Shown: positions 1 through 5,205 of the stretch, piece after piece
How positions within the stretch are numbered: the stretch's first letter is position 1
Layout: each line of letters begins with the position of its first letter
DNA from: an uncultured Oscillospiraceae bacterium
Lineage (GTDB): Bacteria; Bacillota; Clostridia; Oscillospirales; Oscillospiraceae
Length of the DNA stretch: 9,927 nt
Assembly: GCA_900757415.1 (NCBI GenBank)
Contig: CAAENU010000037.1
Location: 1-9,927, forward strand
Direction: 5' to 3'
The notes under the pieces: model-generated
What the model saw: the letters and a program-made list of their open reading frames with translations, nothing else
What the model was told of the DNA's origin: nothing
The model's database searches: none
Position numbers and translations under genes: made by a program

Positions 1-6
1 GGTCAT
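1..6 (-). CDS. Start of a leftward gene that leaves the window (partial)
   Basis: An ATG on the minus strand (complement of 4-6) followed by ACC is preceded by AGGAGG (complement of 11-16), four bases from the start codon. This looks like the first two codons (Met-Thr) of a gene running off the left edge. The spacer is short, so the true start could lie just outside. Nothing can be said about the product. Its upstream region is the structured segment described at 26-800, so those structures may be its leader. Confidence 0.4.
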
Positions 7-25
7 TGTACCTCCTGTCTGTTCG

Positions 26-46
26 ATAACTCCTCGGTGAAGTTAT
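26..46 (-). other. Leader inverted repeat next to the left-edge gene
   Basis: A perfect 6-bp inverted repeat, ATAACT/AGTTAT with a 9-base loop, lies 10 bases upstream of the ribosome binding site of the left-edge gene. It may be a leader hairpin or an operator. It has no U-run, so it is not an intrinsic terminator. Confidence 0.3.
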
Positions 47-66
47 GTAAGCACGACACGCCGTTT

Positions 67-88
67 GTTCGCGCCATCAGGCGCGAAC
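67..88. repeat. Perfect 9-bp inverted repeat (hairpin)
   Basis: GTTCGCGCC, four loop bases (ATCA) and GGCGCGAAC form a perfect 9-bp stem. There is no U-run on either side, so it is not an intrinsic terminator. It may be the last helix of the structured RNA to its right, a leader element of the left-edge gene, or an operator. A second perfect 7-bp hairpin (TTGGGGC/GCCCCAA, 101-120) lies 12 bases to the right. Confidence 0.5.
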
Positions 89-160
89 TATGAGCAGGGT
101 TTGGGGCAGGCACGCCCCAACAAGATCACATCGGAAATGCAGACGCATTGAAGAAGTGAA

Positions 161-212
161 GTCCCGGTGGAACACAACATTTTCAAGAATTGAAAATTTG
201 TGGCCACGGGAC
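161..212 (-). other. 22-bp interrupted hairpin inside structured RNA B
   Basis: Pairings in plus-strand coordinates are 161-165 with 208-212, a bulged G166, 167-170 with 204-207, a small internal loop, 173-177 with 198-202, a bulged C178, and 179-186 with 190-197, closed by the triloop GAA. The inner 8 bp (ATTTTCAA/TTGAAAAT) and the outer GTCCC/GGGAC are perfect. Regular small bulges on one side are typical of a functional RNA stem rather than a transposon end. Confidence 0.6.
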
Positions 213-500
213 GGTTCTTGCCCTCTACCGCTGCGCTCAAAACCGTTTCTGGGTAATTGTTTCCGAATTGTTAAGACGCAAAAAAACAAGTAGAGGTTGT
301 GCTGCTCATGTAATGGGGTCACCGTTTGCTCCGAACGAAGTTCCTGCCCCTGTTTGCGCAGCGGCGTTGTCCGGCTCGCTCACGGAAGGTGTGAGGTCAT
401 GGCACGGTATCACGTTCAGACGGCTTATGCAAGATTCAAGGTACAATATGAAGAAAGCTGAGCGCAGTGCGGACACTACGTTCTGCTTCTTTCAAGCGCA

Positions 501-529
501 AGAATAACACTTTACAGTTGTACAGTCAA
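501..529 (-). promoter_or_regulatory. Leftward sigma-A-type promoter for structured RNA B
   Basis: On the minus strand, TTGACT (complement of 524-529) is separated by exactly 17 bases from TATTCT (complement of 501-506), with TGT just before the -10, making it an extended -10. The predicted start is near 494. The layout matches the promoter at 816-844. The -10 matches the consensus at 4 of 6 positions. Confidence 0.5.
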
Positions 530-583
530 CAACAAAAAACAAATTTTGGAAGATTGAACAACTACATAAGATTTTATTTGTGA

Positions 584-671
584 AAAAGAAAAATACCGCC
601 CATGCAGCGCAGCGATGGATTTTGTCGGGTGAATCGGCGGCAAAATGAATCGGGTGTGTTGCGGGGCGGTA
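584..671 (-). terminator. Terminator-like 3' domain of structured RNA A
   Basis: On the minus strand, TACCGCCC (671-664) pairs perfectly with GGGCGGTA (601-594), enclosing two further helices, and is followed at once by TTTTTCTTTTT (about 594-584). A stem plus U-run is the signature of intrinsic termination. The long 62-base insert inside the stem is unusual, so termination efficiency is uncertain. Confidence 0.4.
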
Positions 672-809
672 AATTCTTCGTGGACTTTTCCTCACGGAAG
701 TGGTGGGTCTCACGGTGATAACCAACCACTTTCTGTGGCTGTGTTCAAAATGAACACGACCACATCTTGTGGATGGTTTCAAACCAATCCACAAAATCAG
801 TGAGATTTG
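585..809 (-). ncRNA. Candidate structured RNA A (about 225 nt)
   Basis: From the predicted start near 809, the minus strand reads through four hairpins. The first is 767-774 with 787-794, extendable on this strand to 764-774/787-797 through one G-U pair, with a second short helix 775-777/783-785 inside. The second is 734-738 with 760-764 plus 741-746 with 752-757, perfect stems around a 2x2 internal loop. Then come two overlapping alternatives, 696-704 with 725-733 and 676-682 with 693-700. Last is a nested three-helix domain: 594-601 with 664-671 (8 bp, perfect), 608-613 with 658-663, and 619-624 with 641-646. The last stem is followed directly by a U-rich run, so a roughly 225-nt RNA with its own promoter and terminator is the simplest reading. 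No open frame with a ribosome binding site fits. The family is not recognised. Confidence 0.5.
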
Positions 810-815
810 TGACAG

Positions 816-844
816 AGAATATCATGTTTCGCAAGGTGCGTCAA
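816..844 (-). promoter_or_regulatory. Leftward sigma-A-type promoter for structured RNA A
   Basis: On the minus strand, TTGACG (complement of 839-844), a 17-base spacer and TATTCT (complement of 816-821) form a promoter. TGA just before the -10 supplies an extended -10 element. The predicted start is near 809, immediately before the first hairpin of the structured region. No gene starts nearby, which fits an RNA-gene promoter. I see nothing else to annotate between here and the small ORF ending at 1001. Confidence 0.55.
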
Positions 845-1000
845 GATGATTTTGAAAAATTTATGACGGTAAAACATAAGAAGTCTTACTATTTGGCTCA
901 AATTGAAGTCTACTTGACTTTTTTATTGAAGAAATGTCCGTTTTATGCTGCTGCATCTGTAACAGCCTGACGATAAGCACTTGCAGCGTTGTTATTTTAT

Positions 1001-1108
1001 TCAACTGGCTGGGGGATAGTCCTCTGCATCGGGCGAAGTATTCCTCAGTACGGTTTCCACCGCGCACAGAGCAATCTTGGCAAGATTCAGCGTGGTATGG
1101 GGATTCAT
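1001..1108 (-). CDS. Small ORF, 35 aa, unknown function
   Basis: This ATG-started frame is preceded by GGAGG (complement of 1118-1122), nine bases from the start, and ends in TGA. The peptide begins MNPHTTLNLAKIALCAVETV and ends acidic and proline-rich (...DAEDYPPAS). The middle (about residues 7-22) could form an amphipathic helix. There is no signal peptide or clear membrane segment, and I do not recognise a family. An extended -10 sequence (TGG-TATTCT, 1141-1146) lies about 33 bases upstream, so it could have its own short transcript. It runs in the same direction as its neighbours. The good ribosome binding site is the main support; it could also be chance, or a leader peptide for the RNA region downstream. 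Confidence 0.45.
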   Translation of the reverse strand: MNPHTTLNLAKIALCAVETVLRNTSPDAEDYPPAS

Positions 1109-1140
1109 GGCGGTATGCCTCCGTCTATTTTTCTGTGTAT

Positions 1141-1149
1141 AGAATACCA
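1141..1149 (-). promoter_or_regulatory. Possible extended -10 upstream of the small ORF
   Basis: The minus strand reads TGG-TATTCT here. No good -35 lies 17 bases upstream (CCGTTC), so activity would rest on the extended -10. The same TATTCT hexamer is used by the two promoters at 816-844 and 501-529. Confidence 0.25.
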
Positions 1150-1156
1150 CATAAAC

Positions 1157-1181
1157 AAAAAGAGAACGGACGGTCGTTTCT
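1157..1181 (-). terminator. Weak candidate terminator at the end of the operon
   Basis: Just past the stop of the DUF624 gene, the minus strand can form a 6-bp stem with one bulged A (1163-1168 with 1175-1181, loop of six), followed by CTC and a five-T run (1161-1157). The stem is short and AU-rich, so this is only a candidate for the operon's end. Confidence 0.3.
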
Positions 1182-1183
1182 GT

Positions 1184-2587
1184 TTACGAATTGAGCGCCT
1201 GCCACAACGCATCTGAAGCATCAAACACTGCCACGCTGTACCCGGCAAAGCGGCTCTGGATATCAACAGTCTGGCTGCCATCGGCGGCAGTGTTGTAGCT
1301 GCCCAGTTCCAGCCCGGAAAGGGCGGGCTGGCTGCGCCACGGGATAAGCTTTGTCTGCCATTCCGCGCCCAGCTTTTCGCTCAGTGCCCCATAGGCCTGT
1401 TCGAAGCCCTCCGGGTCATCCAAGATCCAGATTTTGCTCTCGCCGTTGGCAAGGTCGGTGTTCATCTGGGTGGCACCGGCCATCTGACCGTTCATGTCGG
1501 TCAGGGCGGCATCGGCGCTCCATGTGTAGTTGTTCACCTGCACCACCACAGCCCCGTCGCCGTTGGCGTCCTCCGCATAGTCTGCCAGCGCAGTCTGCAG
1601 GCGCTGCACGGCCTCGTCCGGCAGGGCCTCCGCCGTGACTACCGCCACGGTGTAGTCCGGGTCTACGGTAGTCAGCAGGCCGTGCGCCACATACGCTACG
1701 CCCACAATGACCATTGCCGCCACCGCCACGATGCCCCAGTTGTAATACCACCAGTTGGCGCGGGAGCGCTTTTTCTGCTCCTGTGCGGTCAGGGGCTTAT
1801 CCGGCGCTGCCGGGCGCGGGATGCTGCGCACCTCTACGCCGTATTCCTGCCGCAAAACCGGGAACAGGGTCTGCATCGCTGCCAGCCCCGGCAGCCAGAA
1901 GCCGAACAGCACCGCCCAGAACACGCTGACCGGGAACAGCAAGATCATGCCGCCGATGCCTGCCAGCATCACGATACCTGCCGCCACGCAGCGGATCGGT
2001 GTGTTAAGCAGCAGCCTGCCCGCCCGGCGCAGCAAGCTGTCCGGGGCGGGCAGTTGCAGCGGCAGAACGGCAGCGCAAAGCGTAGCCAGAACCGCCAGCA
2101 CCAGAAAATCCAGCGCCAGAAAAACGAGAATGGCAAGCCCGGGGTAATACCCCTGCTGCGCGGCGACTTCAAACACAAAGGCCGATACAAAGCACAGCAG
2201 CCCCAGCACCAGCGTGCCAATGCAGCCAAAGCCGCAGGCGGCTTTCCAATGGGCGGCTAGGGTCTGCTTTGCCCGGGGCAGCCACTGGGAGGGGTCGTTC
2301 TGCAAGCTGCGCAGAGCGCAGTCTGCCAGCAGCACCATGGCAGGGCCGGTCAGCAGACCGGTGACCGCACTGCACACCACCGTCAGCGGCAGGGAGAGCA
2401 GGGTCACGCCCAGCGAGACCCCCAGTGCGGCAGGCAGGCAGAGCACGCAGACCATCAGGTTCGTGCCCAGCAGCTGGCCGAGGTCGCGGCCGACCATCTG
2501 GCAAAAGCGTGCAAAGCCTTTTTTCTCCGGCTCGTTTGGGCCTACGCCGTGGCCGTCCCGCCCATAAAGGGCATTGTAGATGCTCAT
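1184..2587 (-). CDS. DUF624 (YesL-like) membrane protein with extra C-terminal ectodomain
   Basis: This 467-aa polytopic membrane protein resembles the DUF624/YesL family, which often sits in carbohydrate-uptake operons and whose biochemical role is not established. The N-terminus (YGRDGHGV..., then KKGFARF) and the first ~245 residues fit that family, with about six hydrophobic segments (about 40-60, 60-90, 118-145, 150-178, 198-218, 218-245). A cytoplasmic KKRSR stretch (272-276) then precedes a seventh membrane segment (about 284-303). Residues 304-467 would lie outside the cell and are not usual for the family. They carry a DANGDG stretch (340-345) that resembles a calcium loop but may be only a turn. 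The start follows GAGGTG (complement of 2595-2600), seven bases away and inside the last codons of the preceding gene, from which it is separated by one base. That implies co-translation. It is the last gene of the operon. Confidence 0.8.
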   Translation of the reverse strand: MSIYNALYGRDGHGVGPNEPEKKGFARFCQMVGRDLGQLLGTNLMVCVLCLPAALGVSLGVTLLSLPLTVVCSAVTGLLTGPAMVLLADCALRSLQNDPSQWLPRAKQTLAAHWKAACGFGCIGTLVLGLLCFVSAFVFEVAAQQGYYPGLAILVFLALDFLVLAVLATLCAAVLPLQLPAPDSLLRRAGRLLLNTPIRCVAAGIVMLAGIGGMILLFPVSVFWAVLFGFWLPGLAAMQTLFPVLRQEYGVEVRSIPRPAAPDKPLTAQEQKKRSRANWWYYNWGIVAVAAMVIVGVAYVAHGLLTTVDPDYTVAVVTAEALPDEAVQRLQTALADYAEDANGDGAVVVQVNNYTWSADAALTDMNGQMAGATQMNTDLANGESKIWILDDPEGFEQAYGALSEKLGAEWQTKLIPWRSQPALSGLELGSYNTAADGSQTVDIQSRFAGYSVAVFDASDALWQALNS

Positions 2588-2588
2588 T

Positions 2589-3383
2589 TTACTTCACCTC
2601 GGTGCCAAAGGCTTCGATTTGGGTCAGCGCCGGGAAGGGGGAAGTCCCCTCGGCCTGAATCAGATCCTTCAGCACAAGGCTGCGCACCCGCTTGGGCTCA
2701 AAGGCCACGCTCTGGGGTTTGGCGCTTTTCACCAGCGGGATGTCCAGCTGGCTGCCATCAGAAAATTCCACCGTGGCCTTGACCCAGTAGTTGTCGTGGG
2801 GAAAATCTGCCCGCTCGGTGATGCGCAGCTCATCCAGCAGTACTTCCCGGCCAAAATCCAGCGTCAGGGCTGCGTTCGGGTCGCGGTTGATGCCCCAGCT
2901 CTGGTAGGGATACTCGCCGTGGGCGCTGTTCTCAAAAATGCCGTCGATGGCGTTGCGGGCGGCAAACACCGCCTCGCCGCGCGTTTCTACGTTGGCGCTG
3001 GCGTGGGGATAAAAACCGGTGTCGCCATGCTCGTCATAGCAGTTGAAGGCCAGATTCCGCCGGGCGGCAATCTCTTCCGGCAGTGCCAGCCGTGCCCGGA
3101 TAACGTGACGGCTGCCCGCAAAGCTCTTGGGCGAGTAGGTGATGGCCTGCTCCCCGAAGGGAATGTGGAAATTGATCTCCCGCTTGACCACATATACAAG
3201 GGCTTCGGGCATGGTGTCCTCGAACTGGATGACGCAGTACTGCCCGGGATGGTCGATTTCCAGTGCCACCCGGTCGCCGGGGTGGTACTCGTTGGTGTAA
3301 ACAAGGGATACGGCGGTGTCGGCGTCACAGGTCATCAGGGTGTGGCCGGCTTCGTCCAGAATTTTCAGCTTGATGGTCTCCAT
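2589..3383 (-). CDS. Discoidin (F5/8 type C)-like carbohydrate-binding protein
   Basis: This 264-aa protein has no signal peptide or membrane segment, so it is probably cytoplasmic. Residues about 123-258 look like a galactose-binding, F5/8 type C sandwich: FYPHASANVET, then AARNAIDGIF (141-150), then QSWGINRDPNAALTLDFG (161-178) and LLDELRITERADFPHDNYW (182-200). These match the usual 'NAIDG...W...LTLDFG...ID.L.I' pattern. Residues 1-120 form a separate beta-rich region of unknown family (LVYTNEYHPGD, FHIPFGEQ). The ribosome binding site AAGGAG overlaps the TAA stop of the lyase upstream, with 11 bases between the genes, so translation is likely coupled. It probably binds the same oligosaccharide or assists the lyase. 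The ligand is unknown and no catalytic motif is seen. Confidence 0.65.
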   Translation of the reverse strand: METIKLKILDEAGHTLMTCDADTAVSLVYTNEYHPGDRVALEIDHPGQYCVIQFEDTMPEALVYVVKREINFHIPFGEQAITYSPKSFAGSRHVIRARLALPEEIAARRNLAFNCYDEHGDTGFYPHASANVETRGEAVFAARNAIDGIFENSAHGEYPYQSWGINRDPNAALTLDFGREVLLDELRITERADFPHDNYWVKATVEFSDGSQLDIPLVKSAKPQSVAFEPKRVRSLVLKDLIQAEGTSPFPALTQIEAFGTEVK

Positions 3384-3394
3384 GGCAGTTCTCC

Positions 3395-5191
3395 TTAGTA
3401 CAGTTCGAGGTTCAGCATTTTTTGGAAATGCAGGGTGATCTTATAGATTGTTTCCGGCCAAGCGGTGCGCAGGCGCGGGTCGGTGATGGGCACCGCCGTA
3501 ACAGCAGCCGTTACGGCAGCAGGGTCAAAACGGATGCCGCCCAGTGTGCCCACCGCAAAGCCGTCCGCAGTGGGGGCAGGCTTCTGCTCGGTGAGCAGGG
3601 TCAGCTCCACCGTGCCGGGATAGTCCGTTTCGTCCCGCAGGGTGATGCCCTGTTCGCTGACGGATACGCTGCGGCGGTAGGTGGTAAGCCCCGGGATGGG
3701 AGGGTACGCGTCCGCCAGCTCGCCGGTGATGCTGTTTTTATCGGTGCACACCTCCCGGGCGGCGTATTCCGCGCCGGGCAGTTGCTGCACACCGTCAAAG
3801 GTAGGCAGATTATGCCATGCGCTCTGCATGGTCCAAATTTCATACCGCTGGGGGCTGAAGGTCTTTTGGGTGTAGCTCTCCACTCCGATATCGATGAGAA
3901 ACGGTCTTCCGTCCTTGTACACGGTAATGCTGCCGGTATCGTTGTGGTTGTGGCTGTCGCCGTTGGAGCCGAACTTTGCACCCAGCACCCAGCTGCCCTG
4001 CCGTGCGGCATAGACGCCCACACTGGGGTACCACACCGTTAAATGGTGCCGGGGCGCTGCGGAGTAGGTCATCATTTCTTCTTCTGCAAAGGCGGTGGTC
4101 AGCCGGTACCACAGGTTGATGTGGGTGCTGCCGTCCGGGTTCTGCAAATGGTCGGGGTCGGCATCGGCGCGGAAGTCTGCCGCCGCAAGGGCTTGCAGGG
4201 CATCGCTGCCCACAGCCTGCCCAAAGCGGTATTCCCGCGCACCGCACCGCCCGGCAAGGGGGCTGCAATCGCCAAAGTTCAGGTAGTAAGGGCCTTCTAC
4301 ATGGACATTGCAGATGTACTCCGCGATATTTTTGATTTTAGGTTCATGGAACAGGGGAGAGAAGGCCTCCGGCACAATGCTGGACAAAATTTCAAGGCAG
4401 CCCCACAGGGTCAGCCCGGCGTGGCGGTAATACTGCGCACCCTCGTTGCAGCAGCCGTCCGCGCCGTAGTCCTTTAAAAAGCAGTCGAGGCTGTACGCTG
4501 CCTGTTTGACGGCAGCCTGCCGCTGCTGCTGCGTGGTGGGCAGCAGAAAGACCGTGAGCAGCACATTCTGGGTGCACCAGCTCGTCCAATTACACATAGG
4601 CTCTGCGCCGTTGCCCATCCACCAGAAGTGGCTTGTAAAATAAAGCGTCAGGATGCGGGCGTTCAGCTCCCGCTCCATCCGCGCCGTGATGCCCGACGCG
4701 GCAGTATCCAGCTCATCGGGCAGTAAGTACCGGGTCAGCGCCAGCAGTGCGCCGGTCTCGGCGGCAAACAGGTCCACGATGGGGCGGGTGGTGTCCGGCA
4801 GGGGCAGCTGCGGGGTGTCCCGGATGTAGCTGTTGTGGGCGGGCAGCTGCCATGCGCTTTCCTCACAGATCGCCCATACGGTATCTGCAATGGCATCCAG
4901 AAAGCGCCCTTTGTGCTCCACACACTCGGCACTTACCAGCGCGCACAGCCGCGCCCGGCGGGAGAAGTAAGCCGTCTCCCATGGCGTGCGCCGCCCAGTG
5001 TGGGTGAAATCCAGCCAGAGCGAGAGCGGCAGGGGCGCAATGGGCGTTTGCAGTGCGGCTTCCCCCGCCTGCAAAAAGCGCTGCTTTGCCCGCAGGGGCA
5101 GCCCCTGCCATGCGGTGCGTTCCTTGGCAGGGGGGAAGGGCCGGTAATCGGGAAGAAATTCCGGCAGATGGGCAAGTTGTTCCTGTATCAT
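3395..5191 (-). CDS. Heparinase II/III-like polysaccharide lyase, cytoplasmic
   Basis: This 598-aa protein fits the heparinase II/III (alpha/alpha-toroid plus beta-sandwich) fold. Residues about 1-370 form the helical domain, with conserved NWTSWC (201-206) and DGCCNEGAQYYRHAG (245-259). Residues about 380-598 form the beta part. The family hallmark is GDSHNHNDTGSITVYKDGRPFLIDIG (410-436, in two blocks around the His-rich HNHND), followed by QSAWHNLPTFDG (456-467). Family members are lyases that cleave uronic-acid-containing glycans by beta-elimination, using His/Tyr/Asn residues. Candidates here are His414 or His416, Tyr254 or Tyr255, and His460. There is no signal peptide, so it should act inside the cell on imported oligosaccharides. 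The start has GGAGG five bases upstream and lies 14 bases from the stop of the regulator. Heparin, heparan, alginate, hyaluronan or another acidic glycan are all possible substrates. Confidence 0.8.
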   Translation of the reverse strand: MIQEQLAHLPEFLPDYRPFPPAKERTAWQGLPLRAKQRFLQAGEAALQTPIAPLPLSLWLDFTHTGRRTPWETAYFSRRARLCALVSAECVEHKGRFLDAIADTVWAICEESAWQLPAHNSYIRDTPQLPLPDTTRPIVDLFAAETGALLALTRYLLPDELDTAASGITARMERELNARILTLYFTSHFWWMGNGAEPMCNWTSWCTQNVLLTVFLLPTTQQQRQAAVKQAAYSLDCFLKDYGADGCCNEGAQYYRHAGLTLWGCLEILSSIVPEAFSPLFHEPKIKNIAEYICNVHVEGPYYLNFGDCSPLAGRCGAREYRFGQAVGSDALQALAAADFRADADPDHLQNPDGSTHINLWYRLTTAFAEEEMMTYSAAPRHHLTVWYPSVGVYAARQGSWVLGAKFGSNGDSHNHNDTGSITVYKDGRPFLIDIGVESYTQKTFSPQRYEIWTMQSAWHNLPTFDGVQQLPGAEYAAREVCTDKNSITGELADAYPPIPGLTTYRRSVSVSEQGITLRDETDYPGTVELTLLTEQKPAPTADGFAVGTLGGIRFDPAAVTAAVTAVPITDPRLRTAWPETIYKITLHFQKMLNLELY

Positions 5192-5205
5192 AAAAGCCTC
5201 CGATT

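Larger units (their letters stand above)
62..494 (-). ncRNA. Candidate large structured RNA B
   Basis: No convincing protein gene is present, but many helices can be drawn. They are: a 22-bp interrupted hairpin at 161-212 with loop GAA; 229-239 with 459-469 (11 bp, one wobble on the plus strand); 222-228 with 290-296 (7 bp, perfect); 301-305 with 358-362; 315-318 with 347-350; 379-383 with 391-395; 136-140 with 145-149; 101-107 with 114-120; and 67-75 with 80-88. Two of these cross, which would make a pseudoknot. A leftward promoter at 501-529 predicts a 5' end near 494. No clear 3' terminator is seen, so the RNA may end near 62 or continue into the leftward gene at position 6. It could be an ornate large ncRNA or a long cis-regulatory leader. 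I do not recognise a known family. Strand is inferred mainly from the promoter. A GTG-started 81-codon frame (77-322, minus) is a competing but weaker reading. Confidence 0.45.

Noticed and set aside
280..286. Seven-T run on the minus strand as a terminator for RNA B
   Set aside because: No hairpin lies directly upstream of it. The bases just before it (290-296) pair better with 222-228, which lie beyond the run.
77..322. Minus-strand 81-codon frame starting with GTG, with a GGAG upstream
   Set aside because: It passes straight through the 22-bp hairpin and other stems, resembles no family I know, and its composition fits translated structured RNA. It is not fully excluded and is noted as the competing reading for this stretch.
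676..700. GAGGAAAAGTCC-like segment (minus strand) resembling an RNase P RNA core
   Set aside because: The other conserved RNase P regions are absent or in the wrong order, and the match is not exact.
62..809. T-box leader, common riboswitches, tmRNA or SRP RNA
   Set aside because: I found no T-box sequence, no recognisable riboswitch consensus, no tmRNA tag or tRNA-like ends, and no full SRP apical motif. A CGGAAGG stretch at 383-389 alone is insufficient.
905..924. AAGTC/GACTT hairpin followed by a T-run on the plus strand
   Set aside because: The stem has only 5 bp and no plus-strand gene or promoter lies upstream, so a functional terminator is not supported.
1..1183. Insertion sequence or CRISPR array
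   Set aside because: No transposase frame, no paired terminal repeats with target duplications, and no regularly spaced repeats were seen.
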